Below, in pieces: positions 9,443 through 18,775 of a stretch of DNA of 41,770 nucleotides. The stretch is taken from positions 1-41,770 of the forward strand of contig JAEZZO010000046.1 in NCBI GenBank assembly GCA_023418475.1, given 5' to 3'. This DNA comes from Bacillota bacterium. GTDB lineage: Bacteria; Bacillota; Clostridia; Lachnospirales; Lachnospiraceae. The position numbers and the translations under genes were made by a program. Below the pieces are notes generated by a model, which saw nothing but the letters and a program-made list of their open reading frames with translations, was not told the DNA's origin and searched no databases. Every line of letters starts with the position of its first letter. Position 1 is the first letter of the stretch.

Positions 9443-9530
9443 GCAAGAATCACCTCTCCCAGATTTTATTCCCATTTCTTCCATACTAAGTAAATCATTC
9501 ACCTATTATTCACAAATGATTCTTATCTCA

Positions 9531-10484
9531 CTATATATTTAGATCTGTAATTCCTGCTTTTTCAAATACCCTTAATTTTGCGCTCTTCGATCTTTTATTG
9601 TATTCCATTTCTTCCTCGGAGGGAAGTATGGGTTTTCTGGAAATTACTTTTCCTGTTGGTACCTTTCCACATACACAAACCGGAAAACCTGGAGGGCATG
9701 TACAAGGATTTTCATTCGTTTTAAAACAGGATTTTACAATCCGGTCTTCCAGGGAATGAAATGTTATGATGCATAATCTTCCCTGCGGAGCCAGAATATC
9801 AATCATATCCTGCAATGAGTTTTTAAGCACTTCCAGTTCCTTATTGAGTTCAATACGAATTGCCTGAAAGGTTCTTTTTGACGGATGGCCGGAATTAATC
9901 CGTAATTTCATAGGAATAGCGGCTTTTATCGCCTCATTTAATTCATAGGTAGTTTCAATGGGCTTTTCTTCTCTTATCCTTATGATATGCTTTGCAATAT
10001 TTTTTGCAAAATTATCTTCTCCGTAATCCCTGATCATCCGATATAATTCCATCTCGCTATAATGATTGACAATATCCTTCGCTGTCAAAGAATTTCTTGT
10101 ATCCATTCTCATATCGAGTGGTGCATCTTCCCTGTAAGAAAATCCTCTTTCCGGTGTATCCAGCTGGTACGAGGATACCCCCAGGTCAAGTAAAATTCCA
10201 TCCACCTGATCAACTGATAACTTCTGTAATATTTCTCGAATATTACAATAATTACTTCTGACAATGGTTACTTTCTCCTGGTATCTTGCCAGCCGTTCTC
10301 CGGCTGCTTTTATAGCCGCTTCGTCCTGATCTATTCCGATCAGCCTCCCGTTTGATAATCGTTTTACTATCTCTTCGGAATGACCTGCTCCTCCTAAAGT
10401 ACCATCAACATAAATTCCATCCGGTTTTATATTAAGATTCTCAATTGTTTCGCCTAATAAAACTGATTTGTGTTCAAATGCCAT
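9531..10484 (-). CDS. rsmH: 16S rRNA (cytosine(1402)-N(4))-methyltransferase RsmH
   Basis: RsmH (MraW) methylates N4 of C1402 in the 16S rRNA decoding centre, using SAM. The protein has 317 residues, near the family norm. It shows the start motif HKSVLLGETIE, the SAM loop GTLGGAGHSEEI, LLDLGVSSYQLD, DMRMD and the C-terminal FHSLEDRIVK. A TTG at 10496 is in frame, but GGAGG lies just after it and serves the ATG at 10484 (MAFEHKS). It is the second gene after mraZ, the universal order of this cluster. Confidence 0.97.
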   Translation of the reverse strand: MAFEHKSVLLGETIENLNIKPDGIYVDGTLGGAGHSEEIVKRLSNGRLIGIDQDEAAIKAAGERLARYQEKVTIVRSNYCNIREILQKLSVDQVDGILLDLGVSSYQLDTPERGFSYREDAPLDMRMDTRNSLTAKDIVNHYSEMELYRMIRDYGEDNFAKNIAKHIIRIREEKPIETTYELNEAIKAAIPMKLRINSGHPSKRTFQAIRIELNKELEVLKNSLQDMIDILAPQGRLCIITFHSLEDRIVKSCFKTNENPCTCPPGFPVCVCGKVPTGKVISRKPILPSEEEMEYNKRSKSAKLRVFEKAGITDLNI

Positions 10485-10514
10485 ATTTTCCTCCAAAGCG
10501 TATCTTATATACAG

Positions 10515-10943
10515 TTAAAAACTAATTCCAAACTGCGTCATGTGTTCAGCAATTGTGTCGACATTATCGTAATCATTATTGCTTGCCCAATGTTCCTTAC
10601 TCCAGATTTCTATCTTATTGAGGACTCCGACAAAAACGATATCCTTCTGTAGTCCTGCACATTCTCTGAGAGCAGCCGGTATTAATATTCTTCCCTGCTT
10701 GTCCGCTTCGCATGCAGCTGCTTTACCGAAAAACCACCGCTGCATCTGTCTGGCTTCTTTCGTTCCCGGGAGCTTTCTGATTTCAGCCGCGAAGATTTCC
10801 CATTCGTTTTTTGGGTATGCAAACAAACAACCATCAAGCCCTACAGTAATGACAAATTCTTCTCCTAAGTCTTCCCTGAATTTGGCCGGAATGATTATTC
10901 TTCCCTTTGCATCTATCGAATGTTCGAATTCACCCATGAACAT
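10515..10943 (-). CDS. mraZ: Transcriptional regulator MraZ
   Basis: MraZ is a small DNA-binding protein that forms a ring and represses or tunes the dcw operon from repeats near its own promoter. The 142 residues contain two SpoVT/AbrB-like half-domains, each with the DxxGR signature: IDAKGRIIIPAKFR near the N-terminus and CEADKQGRILIPAALR in the second half. The ATG has AGGTG seven bases upstream. A second ATG two codons in is possible. Periodic CCACT boxes sit just upstream, as expected of an autoregulated gene. Confidence 0.96.
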   Translation of the reverse strand: MFMGEFEHSIDAKGRIIIPAKFREDLGEEFVITVGLDGCLFAYPKNEWEIFAAEIRKLPGTKEARQMQRWFFGKAAACEADKQGRILIPAALRECAGLQKDIVFVGVLNKIEIWSKEHWASNNDYDNVDTIAEHMTQFGISF

Positions 10944-10993
10944 CTGGTTGCACCTTCTTCGTCCAAAACCTTAAGTATCCTGCAAAATCAACA

Positions 10994-11039
10994 CCACTTT
11001 CATGGTCCTTTGCTCCACTTTCCACCACTTTGCTCCACT
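10994..11039 (-). promoter_or_regulatory. MraZ-box operator (10-bp periodic repeats)
   Basis: On the plus strand CCACT occurs at 11015, 11025 and 11035, exactly 10 bp apart, so on one face of the helix. A fourth copy at 10994 lies 21 bp further on, again near a whole number of turns. On the transcribed strand the repeats read AGTGG. They lie from about 10 bp after the inferred start site into the leader. MraZ of other bacteria binds such helically phased repeats. The repeats are seen; binding is inference from the family. Confidence 0.8.
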
Positions 11040-11055
11040 TATGTCTACATTCTAT

Positions 11056-11084
11056 ATTATATCAGGGATGAAATCAAGAGTTAA
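11056..11084 (-). promoter_or_regulatory. Promoter of the mraZ/dcw operon
   Basis: The minus strand carries a perfect -10 TATAAT (11056-11061) preceded by TGA, giving an extended -10. A -35 TTAACT (11079-11084) lies 17 bp away. Transcription should start near 11049, immediately upstream of the MraZ boxes. It lies four bases beyond the T-tract that terminates lgt. Confidence 0.75.
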
Positions 11085-11087
11085 ATC

Positions 11088-11132
11088 AAAAAAAAAAGCT
11101 CAGAAACCCTTATTATAGTGGGTTTTCCGAGC
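11088..11132 (-). terminator. Rho-independent terminator after lgt
   Basis: On the minus strand the arms at 11120-11132 and 11098-11109 pair (GCTC/GAGC, then a mismatch, then GAAAACCC/GGGTTTC with one bulge) and are followed by ten consecutive T residues (11097-11088). It separates the housekeeping operon ending with lgt from the dcw promoter. Confidence 0.85.
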
Positions 11133-11283
11133 ATTTTCGATAAATGATTACTAGATATAGTATTTCTTTTTAAATTCAAACAAATTGTGTCAATATATAG
11201 TCAAAAAGCAATCCTTGGGCAATTAGTCCTGTACTCTGTCACGAAATATCACTTGGAAATGATTGCTTACCGCGTAAATAATG
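11133..11283. other. Spacer between lgt and its terminator
   Basis: This A+T-rich stretch has no open frame with a ribosome site. It contains a weak inverted repeat on the minus strand (AAGCAATC / GATTGCTT, about 40 bases apart, followed by a short T-run) that might act as an extra terminator. Nothing else was recognised. Confidence 0.3.
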
Positions 11284-12246
11284 TTATCTTCTACGCATTC
11301 TTCCCTTGCTTCTTTTTCCTTTTCTTCTTTTAATGATAATAATTATCATAGCAGAGATAAATAGAAACGCAGAAAAAAGCTGCGATACTGCAAACGGAGT
11401 TCCCCATAAAAACAACTGGTCAGTTCTAAGTCCCTCCACCCACACACGTCCAAATCCATAACCGGCCAGATAGCAGAGAATTATCTCACCGTCAAACTTT
11501 TTATGTTTTGTATAAATAATAAGAAATATCAATAAGCAAATATTCCATGCAGCTTCATATAGAAACGTAGGATGTACCTGTATATATTCCACACCCTTTA
11601 TCATCACGGTATGGTTACGTATCTCAAGAATATTTTTCAGTGCTTCTTCTTTGCCCGCATATATTTCCTTCAATTTACTGACAGATACCGAACTCTGGTA
11701 TATATTAGAAACAACTCTTCGGTCAAGCTGCATAGCAAACAATCCGTCGGTGTATTGTCCAAACGCTTCCCGGTTAAAGAAATTACCCCAGCGTCCGATA
11801 ATTTGTCCTGTTATCAAACCGATACAACTGGTATCAGCAAGCAACCAAAAAGAGTATTTCTTAACCTTTGTATAAATCAACGCTGTAATAACAGCTGCTA
11901 TGATCCCACCATATATTGCTAATCCACCGGTTCGCAGATTAAATACCGAAAGAGGATCATCCGCAAACTCTTTCCAGTCAAAAACCACATAATACACTCT
12001 TGCACCAATGACTGAAAAAAAGATTGCCACTAAAGCAAAATCCAGATATATTTCCGCATTCTGCCCTGTTTTTTTTGCCATCCATTCACAGATCAGCCAT
12101 CCGAGCAACATACCGATACCAATAGCAATTCCATAGAAGGCAATCCGATACCCAAATACATTGATACCGGATGCTACATTTTTTAATTCAATTCCCAGAT
12201 GCGGAAAAATAATATTGGTATTTATACTATCCAGCAACACAGCCAC
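11284..12246 (-). CDS. lgt: Prolipoprotein diacylglyceryl transferase Lgt
   Basis: Lgt moves a diacylglyceryl group from phosphatidylglycerol to the lipobox cysteine of prolipoproteins in the membrane. The protein has about seven helices, the signature GRWGNFFNREAFG at about 151-163 and the HPTFLYE motif near 225-231. The start is uncertain: GTG codons at 12246 and 12240 and a TTG at 12237 are all possible, and none has a strong ribosome site. Homologues usually begin close to the INTNIIFPHLGI stretch. The C-terminus is basic (RRKGKRSKGRMRRR). It is the last gene before a strong terminator. A likely client, the GerMN lipoprotein, is encoded in this window. Confidence 0.93.
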   Translation of the reverse strand: MAVLLDSINTNIIFPHLGIELKNVASGINVFGYRIAFYGIAIGIGMLLGWLICEWMAKKTGQNAEIYLDFALVAIFFSVIGARVYYVVFDWKEFADDPLSVFNLRTGGLAIYGGIIAAVITALIYTKVKKYSFWLLADTSCIGLITGQIIGRWGNFFNREAFGQYTDGLFAMQLDRRVVSNIYQSSVSVSKLKEIYAGKEEALKNILEIRNHTVMIKGVEYIQVHPTFLYEAAWNICLLIFLIIYTKHKKFDGEIILCYLAGYGFGRVWVEGLRTDQLFLWGTPFAVSQLFSAFLFISAMIIIIIKRRKGKRSKGRMRRR

Positions 12247-12268
12247 CGCTTTCTATTAAACATTTTGC

Positions 12269-13366
12269 TTAGACATTAAATCGGAAAAGAACCACATCCC
12301 CATCCTGTACTACATAATCCTTACCCTCGGATCTTACTAATCCCTTATCCTTTGCTGCATTATAGCTTTTACATTCCACAAGATTGCTGTAACTTACTAT
12401 TTCTGCCCGAATAAAGCCTCGCTCAAAATCAGAATGTATTTTACCAGCAGCCTGTGGAGCTTTTGTACCAACCTTAATAGTCCAGGCTTTCGTTTCCTTG
12501 GGACCGGCGGTCAAGTAACTGATCAATCCTAACAAACGATAACTTGCCTTGATTAGTTTCTCCAATCCTGATTCCTTTAAGCCAAGTTCCTCCAAAAACA
12601 TCTTTTTCTCATCTTCTTCGAGTTCCGCTATCTCCTGCTCAATTTGAGCACATATTACAAAAACACCGGAGTTCTCCTGCTCTGCGAAAGTTCTTACTGC
12701 TTTTACGTAATCATTTCCCATTCCGTCATCTGCCAAATCATCTTCCTTCACATTAGCAGCGTATATGACAGGCTTTGCAGTTAAAAGATTATAACCTGCA
12801 AAAAATTCCGTTTCTTCATCATCCTCCGGTGAAAAGACTTTCGCCATCTGACCATCCTCAAGCAAAGTCTTGATGCGTTCGAGCATAGCAAGTTCCTTCG
12901 CGGATGCCTTATCATTCTTTGCACTCTTAGCCACTCTCGAGATCCTTCGCTCCAGTATTTCAAGATCAGAGAATATCAATTCCAGATTAATTGTTTCAAT
13001 ATCCCTTAAAGGATTTACATTTCCGTCCACATGAATGACATTACTGTCCTCGAAGCAACGGACTACATGAACGATCGCATCAACCTCTCTGATGTTGGAC
13101 AGGAACTGATTTCCAAGTCCTTCTCCTTTGGATGCTCCTTTTACCAATCCTGCAATATCAACAAATTCAATACTTGCCGCAACAACTTTTTCAGAATTAT
13201 ATAAGTCTCCCAATACTTTGAGTCTTTCATCCGGAACCGGTACTATTCCAATATTCGGGTCAATTGTACAAAACGGATAATTTGCTGATTCTGCTCCCGC
13301 TTTTGTTAAAGAATTAAAAAGTGTGCTCTTACCTACATTGGGTAAGCCTACGATACCTAATTTCAT
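12269..13366 (-). CDS. ychF: Redox-regulated ATPase YchF (Obg family)
   Basis: YchF is an ancient P-loop NTPase of the Obg group that binds ribosomes and prefers ATP. The P-loop GLPNVGKS is at 7-14. The position of the usual NKxD specificity motif reads NVKE, as expected for ATP preference, and a C-terminal TGS domain is present (AWTIKVGTKAPQAAG onward). The length of 365 residues equals the family norm with the ATG at 13366, which has GGAAG upstream. Longer in-frame starts overlap thiN and add unrelated residues. It lies between thiN and lgt. Confidence 0.96.
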   Translation of the reverse strand: MKLGIVGLPNVGKSTLFNSLTKAGAESANYPFCTIDPNIGIVPVPDERLKVLGDLYNSEKVVAASIEFVDIAGLVKGASKGEGLGNQFLSNIREVDAIVHVVRCFEDSNVIHVDGNVNPLRDIETINLELIFSDLEILERRISRVAKSAKNDKASAKELAMLERIKTLLEDGQMAKVFSPEDDEETEFFAGYNLLTAKPVIYAANVKEDDLADDGMGNDYVKAVRTFAEQENSGVFVICAQIEQEIAELEEDEKKMFLEELGLKESGLEKLIKASYRLLGLISYLTAGPKETKAWTIKVGTKAPQAAGKIHSDFERGFIRAEIVSYSNLVECKSYNAAKDKGLVRSEGKDYVVQDGDVVLFRFNV

Positions 13367-13415
13367 TTGTAGTCTTCCTTCCTGAATATACATTCTTCGT
13401 ATCATATTATTATTG

Positions 13416-14072
13416 CTAGTCTTTGGCTTCAATCACTAACAGAGTACCCTCCACCAGTTCTATCTCACCTACATCATCCTTAATCTCATTACTAATTCCC
13501 AAACTGCAGCCGGAGGAATAAGTAATATGATGAAGCGGATATTTAAATCCTTTTAAGGTTAAACCAGATACCTTCTCACTAAACGGAAGCAATGAAATAT
13601 ACTCACCGTATTGTATATCTTTTTTTATCGCAAAACTTTTATTTTTTAAATAAACTTTATTATTGGAATCGATTAAATACGCATCTATATTAACCTGCAT
13701 CGGCAGCATCAGAAGATGTATATTGGCCAGTACATGATCCAGTCTGCTTCCCGTTGCTCCCACTATTTCAATCCTGCCGGGATTATGCATTAGTGCTAAT
13801 TCGATGGCAATTTGTGTATCTGTTTTATCTTTTTCTGTGGGAAAAGTCTGGATCGGGGTGGAAAGCTTACGATATTTCTGAAGAACTTTGTCCTCTACTG
13901 AATCAAAATCTCCCACAATAAAATCCACCGGAATCGATAATCGGTCTGCTGTATTTAATCCATGGTCTGCTGCAATTATCATCGAATACTGTTCCCTGTT
14001 CAACTGCTCACGTAAAAAGGAATCCTCAATCTTTCCTCCGGTTATAATTAGAACAATACTATCCTTATCCAT
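13416..14072 (-). CDS. thiN: Thiamine pyrophosphokinase
   Basis: This enzyme transfers pyrophosphate from ATP to thiamine to form thiamine diphosphate. The 218 residues show the family landmarks: IIAADHGLNTADRL, the acidic VGDFDSV motif, the FPTEKDKTDTQIAIELA stretch, and GATGSRLDHVLANIHLL. The ATG has an AAGGA site. It follows rpe, which fits the common Firmicutes order rsgA-rpe-thiN. The gene can also be called tpk. Confidence 0.94.
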   Translation of the reverse strand: MDKDSIVLIITGGKIEDSFLREQLNREQYSMIIAADHGLNTADRLSIPVDFIVGDFDSVEDKVLQKYRKLSTPIQTFPTEKDKTDTQIAIELALMHNPGRIEIVGATGSRLDHVLANIHLLMLPMQVNIDAYLIDSNNKVYLKNKSFAIKKDIQYGEYISLLPFSEKVSGLTLKGFKYPLHHITYSSGCSLGISNEIKDDVGEIELVEGTLLVIEAKD

Positions 14073-14169
14073 TTTATTCCTTCTCCGCCTTATTTATATT
14101 AAATATGCTTTTATGCATATCGTATTCCGGGCAAGGGGAAAACACTATCTGAAACATTATATTTTATAT

Positions 14170-14841
14170 TTATCTTTTTATTTTTTCAAATGCCTCAAAA
14201 CATCTCTTAAAATCATCAATATTATCAGAAATAGTGCCTTGAAACACTGATGTACCGGCAACTATTACATTCGCCCCTGCATTCAGTACTTCTGTTACAT
14301 TTTCCTTGGTAATGCCACCATCAACTTCTATGTCGATCTTTCTGCCGGCATCCTCGAGCATTTTTGCCAAATCGCTGATTTTTTGAAGAGTTGCCGGGAT
14401 AAAACTCTGCCCACCATATCCGGGATTAACTGTCATGATTAATATCATATCTAAATCATCGAGAACATATTCCAACGAGCTTAACGATGTTGCCGGATTA
14501 AGAGATACTCCCGCCTTCATACCCATTTCTTTAATGGACGTTATCGTTCGATGCAGATGTGTACATGCTTCAGCATGTACAGTGACGAGATTGGCACCGG
14601 CTGCTTTAAATTCTTTGAGATATCTTACCGGTTCATCAATCATTAGGTGAACATCAAAAATTAGCTTCGATTTCTTGCGGATCGAAGCTATCACGGGCAA
14701 ACCAAAACTGATACTGGGCACAAAACTACCATCCATGACATCGATATGAAGGTAATCCGCACCTGCCTGTTCAATTAGACTGATTTGCTCCCCAAGAATA
14801 TTAAAATCAGCTGCAAGTATCGATGGAGCAAGCTTTATCAT
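14170..14841 (-). CDS. rpe: Ribulose-phosphate 3-epimerase
   Basis: Rpe interconverts ribulose-5-phosphate and xylulose-5-phosphate in the pentose phosphate pathway. The 223-residue TIM barrel has KLAPSILAADF at the N-terminus, the metal-site motif HIDVMDGSFVP, MTVNPGYGGQSF, EVDGGI and a phosphate-binding VAGTSVF loop. It is also the route by which xylose carbon, possibly released by the GH120-like enzyme in this window, enters central metabolism. That link is only functional, since the two genes are in different operons. Confidence 0.97.
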   Translation of the reverse strand: MIKLAPSILAADFNILGEQISLIEQAGADYLHIDVMDGSFVPSISFGLPVIASIRKKSKLIFDVHLMIDEPVRYLKEFKAAGANLVTVHAEACTHLHRTITSIKEMGMKAGVSLNPATSLSSLEYVLDDLDMILIMTVNPGYGGQSFIPATLQKISDLAKMLEDAGRKIDIEVDGGITKENVTEVLNAGANVIVAGTSVFQGTISDNIDDFKRCFEAFEKIKR

Positions 14842-14947
14842 AATAGAACCCTAACCTTTCAAATATTATTATGAGACTTCATGAAAAACATTATTCTGCC
14901 TTTTACCGAAATCCGTTATATTCCGCTTTCCTGCCTGACTGCATCTA

Positions 14948-15829
14948 TTAATAGCGCTTCTGGCTCTTAAGCTCTTCATATAGCAACACATAATTATCGT
15001 ATCTGCTTTTGCTTATCATCTTGTTGTGTAATGCCTCTTTTACCGCACACCCCGGTTCATTAATATGAAAACAGCCATTAAATCTGCATTCTTCCTCCAG
15101 CTCATGAAATTCTGCAAAATAGTCTTTTAATTCTTCCTTTGTAAGATCATTGATATAGAGAGAACTAAAACCAGGCGTGTCCATAATATAAGTATCCTTC
15201 TCAACAAAAATAAGCTCAGAATGTCTGGTTGTATGCTTACCACGTTTTATTTTTTCACTGATATTCCCTGTTTCCATATTGGCCTTCGGTTGGATCAGAT
15301 TAATGAACGTAGATTTTCCCACACCGGAAGGTCCGGCTAGAACCGTTGTCTTTCCTCGCAGTAATTCTGACAAGGGTAAAACTCCGCTTTTTTGAAGCAT
15401 ACTGGCAAATAAAACCTTGCAACCGCACTTCTGATAGGCTTGCTCTAACAAAAAAATCTCGCCGTGGTTTACAATATCCATCTTATTAAAGCAAACAACC
15501 GTATCAATCCTCTGTTTTTGCATTATAATCAGAAAACGATCTAGCAAATTTAAATTTGGACACGGCTCAGCCGCCGCAAATACAACCATTGCCTGATCAA
15601 TATTTGCGACAGCCGGCCTGATTAATTCATTTCTTCTTGGCAGTATATCTATAATGGTACCTTTACCTTCTGGTTGATCATCCGTATTAATCTCTGCATC
15701 ATCACCAACAAGCGGTTTGATCTTCTGGTTTCGAAAGATCCCTTTTGCTTTACATTCATAAATGATATCATTCTCTGGTGTATGAACATAGTAAAAACCT
15801 GCAATACCCTTGATAATCTTTCCCTTCAA
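14948..15829 (-). CDS. rsgA: Ribosome small-subunit-dependent GTPase RsgA
   Basis: RsgA (YloQ/CpgA) is a circularly permuted GTPase that helps mature the 30S subunit. The domains are an OB-fold at 1-70, a GTPase domain with permuted motif order (NKMD 115-118, then GPSGVGKS 166-173, then DTPG 217-220), and a zinc motif with C248, C253, H255 and C261. The start is TTG at 15829, because GGAGGG lies nine bases upstream inside the end of prkC. Only two bases separate the genes, so they are probably translationally coupled. Co-location with the PASTA kinase is classic; CpgA is a known PrkC substrate in Bacillus. Confidence 0.96.
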   Translation of the reverse strand: MKGKIIKGIAGFYYVHTPENDIIYECKAKGIFRNQKIKPLVGDDAEINTDDQPEGKGTIIDILPRRNELIRPAVANIDQAMVVFAAAEPCPNLNLLDRFLIIMQKQRIDTVVCFNKMDIVNHGEIFLLEQAYQKCGCKVLFASMLQKSGVLPLSELLRGKTTVLAGPSGVGKSTFINLIQPKANMETGNISEKIKRGKHTTRHSELIFVEKDTYIMDTPGFSSLYINDLTKEELKDYFAEFHELEEECRFNGCFHINEPGCAVKEALHNKMISKSRYDNYVLLYEELKSQKRY

Positions 15830-15831
15830 GC

Positions 15832-17937
15832 TTAATTACCCTCCGGTTCAAATTCCACAGTCCAGGTATACGGTTTTGTCTCTCCCGGCAAGATAAAGTC
15901 TTCTCCGTTCACCGTCATCGTCACCTTACCAACAGAACCGCTGGAAGATTCAACAGGAATATTAAGCGGGAATTTATCCGAAGTACAATTTTCATCAAAA
16001 ATATCTTCACCTGCTTCTCCGTCCTGTTCCATTGTAATAATAACCTCTACGGAATCTCCCGGCGCCAGATCAAGATAATCGAACGGATTAAGATCAATTG
16101 ATGCCACACCGCTATATTTGGTTACCGTACGTCCCTTACTGATGGTTATATCTATTTTTGTACCCGGGTCAACCTTTAAGCCACCGGAAGTACTTTGATA
16201 CGAGATACGATCTTTTTTATAATCATTTGAATTTTCATAGCTAATCTGACCAATTGCTAATCCTACAGCCGATAAAGCCTTGGCTGCCTGTTCTTTGGTC
16301 ATATTGGTGATATCCGGAACCTTCACTTGTGTCGCTCCGTTACTTATCGTAACAACAATAATATCTCCTGCTTTAACCGCAGTACCTCTTTCCGGATTTG
16401 TAGAAATAACCTGCCCCTTCAGTATATCACTATTGTCTGTATACTCAAATTTAGCTTTCAATCCTTTTTCTGTCAGTTTAGCTTCCGCATCTGCTTCTGA
16501 CAAGCCATAAACATTAGGCACCTGAATTGGCTCATGTCCCTTACTGAGTGTCAAAATTACTGTAGAACCCTTTTTATAATCACTGTCAGCATCCGGGTAC
16601 TGATTCATTACCTCGCCTTCTTCATACTGATCGGAATAGTTCGGATCTTCATACTTGATAAATACGCTTTCATCAATATCATGTAATAATTTTTCTGCAT
16701 CAGCCTGCGTCTGCCCCATTACATTAGGTACTTTATAGGTTTCACCTTCTTGATTAACATCGGGTGTAATTGTTGCTTCTCCTGTAGGAGCAACTGTAAC
16801 CGTAACGTTAGCATCCGGATCATTCCCTTTATTCTTACCCTTCGAAATCAGGAACCATCCGACTATTACAAAAATAACAACCGCCAGTACGATAGCAGTA
16901 ACAATTGTTCCAATCATGAATACTCGTTCAACCTTTGAATCAACAGTATCAAGATCTTCCTCTTCATCATTAGCGGTTGCTTTTATAGAAAGATTTTTCG
17001 TGGACCGTACATCATCATCCATATAAGCACCACTTTTTATTTTACTCAGATCATCCGAAATATTAATGGTAGGAGAATCCGGAGTAGCATAAACCGGTAT
17101 TTGGACAAAATCCCCATCCGGATTTGCTATTGCTTTCTTCAAATCATTAATCAGCTCGGAAGCAGAATGATATCTTCTTTCCGGTCTTTTCTGCATACAC
17201 TTTTGTACAATTTTGTCAATACTGATAGGAATTTCAGGATCTAATTCGCGAAGAGGCATTGCCTCTCCCTGGATATGAAGAAGTGCAACCGATACCGTAT
17301 TATCTCCAGCAAATGGAACTTTTCCGGAAAGCATCTCGTATAGAGTTACACCAAGTGAATAAATATCGCTCTTCTCATCACTATATCCGCCTCTTGCCTG
17401 TTCCGGAGATAAATAATGTACAGACCCCATTGCATTGGAGGTTATTGTATTGGAATTGGTAGCCTTAGCAATGCCAAAATCAGTAACCTTAACCTTTCCG
17501 TCTCGGGAAATAATAATATTCTGAGGTTTAATATCCCTATGGATTATGTGATTGTCATGTGCCGCTTCCATGCCCTGGGCAATTTGAATGCCAATGCCTA
17601 CCGCTTCCTTGATTTCTAGCTTTCCTTTTCTCTCAATAAAGCGTTTCAGGGTAATTCCCTCAACAAGCTCCATAACAATAAAATGTAAACCGCCATCGTC
17701 TCCTACATCATAAACATTCACAATATTAGGATGAGATAATCCAGCAGCTGACTGGGCTTCTCCTCTAAATTTATTTACAAAGCTCTTATCGCTGGAATAC
17801 TCCGGCTTTAATACCTTAATTGCAACAAAACGACTTAATCTTTGGTCTTTCGCCTTGTAAACATCAGCCATACCGCCAGAACCTACTTTATCGATTATCT
17901 CATAGCGGTCGCCAATGATCATACCAGGTTTTAACAT
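15832..17937 (-). CDS. prkC: PASTA-domain serine/threonine protein kinase PrkC/StkP
   Basis: This membrane kinase senses muropeptides or lipid II and controls growth, division and dormancy exit. The cytoplasmic kinase domain (about 12-270) has the glycine loop GSGGMADVY, ATP lysine 41, HRD 133-135 and DFG 153-155. A juxtamembrane linker and one helix (339-365) follow, then three PASTA repeats beginning near 401, 470 and 538 with PNVxG/PDI motifs. The last ~95 residues form a separate extracytoplasmic domain that I do not recognise. The ATG has an AGAGGTGA site. The cognate phosphatase is next upstream and rsgA directly downstream. Confidence 0.97.
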   Translation of the reverse strand: MLKPGMIIGDRYEIIDKVGSGGMADVYKAKDQRLSRFVAIKVLKPEYSSDKSFVNKFRGEAQSAAGLSHPNIVNVYDVGDDGGLHFIVMELVEGITLKRFIERKGKLEIKEAVGIGIQIAQGMEAAHDNHIIHRDIKPQNIIISRDGKVKVTDFGIAKATNSNTITSNAMGSVHYLSPEQARGGYSDEKSDIYSLGVTLYEMLSGKVPFAGDNTVSVALLHIQGEAMPLRELDPEIPISIDKIVQKCMQKRPERRYHSASELINDLKKAIANPDGDFVQIPVYATPDSPTINISDDLSKIKSGAYMDDDVRSTKNLSIKATANDEEEDLDTVDSKVERVFMIGTIVTAIVLAVVIFVIVGWFLISKGKNKGNDPDANVTVTVAPTGEATITPDVNQEGETYKVPNVMGQTQADAEKLLHDIDESVFIKYEDPNYSDQYEEGEVMNQYPDADSDYKKGSTVILTLSKGHEPIQVPNVYGLSEADAEAKLTEKGLKAKFEYTDNSDILKGQVISTNPERGTAVKAGDIIVVTISNGATQVKVPDITNMTKEQAAKALSAVGLAIGQISYENSNDYKKDRISYQSTSGGLKVDPGTKIDITISKGRTVTKYSGVASIDLNPFDYLDLAPGDSVEVIITMEQDGEAGEDIFDENCTSDKFPLNIPVESSSGSVGKVTMTVNGEDFILPGETKPYTWTVEFEPEGN

Positions 17938-18028
17938 GAAAGCTCACCTCTTTTTTTTATTTTTAATAATGATGCCGCAGGCAGCACCTCTAACTATATT
18001 ATAATAACACTTTGATTTTCACATTTTA

Positions 18029-18748
18029 TCATACTTTAATAATAATAATTGCTATGTTATCTTTCCCGCCATTCTCATTTGCGCTTATCACTAATTTTGC
18101 TGCAGCGGTCTCAGGATCATCGTTTTCCCTAATCATCCGTTCAATCGTTTCATCCTCGAGCATATTCGTCAGACCATCCGAACACATAAGAACGGTATCT
18201 CCATCCTCCAAATTCACCTCAAAAAAATCAGGCTCCAAAGTGTCATTTGCACCGATTGCTCTGGTAATAATATTTTTATTCGGATGTACCCTGGCTTCAT
18301 TCTTGTTAAGCTTTCCTGTTTTTATCATTGCCTCTACCAAACTGTGATCTTCCGTAATCTGTTTCATTGTCTTCCCGATTACATACAGTCTGCTGTCACC
18401 CACATTGGCAACATACATTTCCTTGTCATATATGGTAGCAACTACAAACGTGGTTCCCATACCTTCTAAATCCGCCTGCTCCTGCGCTTTACTCCGCAGG
18501 ATATCATTTGTTTCCTGTAATGCAGCTTCCATAGAAGGAACCGGTAATTCATTTTCGCTTTCTTCTATTTTTTGCTTAAAAAATTCCACACAGAATCTTG
18601 AAGCATAATCACCTGCGTTATGTCCGCCCATACCATCTGCTACAATAAACAAATTAGGCAGTTTTCCAACAGCAGTTTCACTGCAAAAGACATAATCCTG
18701 ATTAATCTTTCGCCGTTCTCCAATATCCGTTATTGAAAATGCTTTCAA
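18029..18748 (-). CDS. stp: PP2C-family serine/threonine phosphatase (PrpC/Stp)
   Basis: This metal-dependent phosphatase reverses PrkC phosphorylation. It shows the PP2C motifs RKINQDYV, VADGMGGHNAG, NVGDSRLYV, SDGLTNM and GGKDNIAIIII, which supply the Mn/Mg-binding aspartates. Length is 239 residues. The start is a TTG at 18748 with GGGAGGTG six bases upstream. Another in-frame TTG at 18772 has no ribosome site. The gene comes 80 bp before prkC and 27 bp after rlmN. Confidence 0.95.
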   Translation of the reverse strand: MKAFSITDIGERRKINQDYVFCSETAVGKLPNLFIVADGMGGHNAGDYASRFCVEFFKQKIEESENELPVPSMEAALQETNDILRSKAQEQADLEGMGTTFVVATIYDKEMYVANVGDSRLYVIGKTMKQITEDHSLVEAMIKTGKLNKNEARVHPNKNIITRAIGANDTLEPDFFEVNLEDGDTVLMCSDGLTNMLEDETIERMIRENDDPETAAAKLVISANENGGKDNIAIIIIKV

Positions 18749-18775
18749 GACTGCACCTCCCAATTTTCGCAACCT

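Noticed and set aside
17938..18028. Promoter before prkC (TATAAT near 17996-18001)
   Set aside because: The hexamer is good but no acceptable -35 lies at 15-19 bp, and the region is A+T-rich enough for chance matches.
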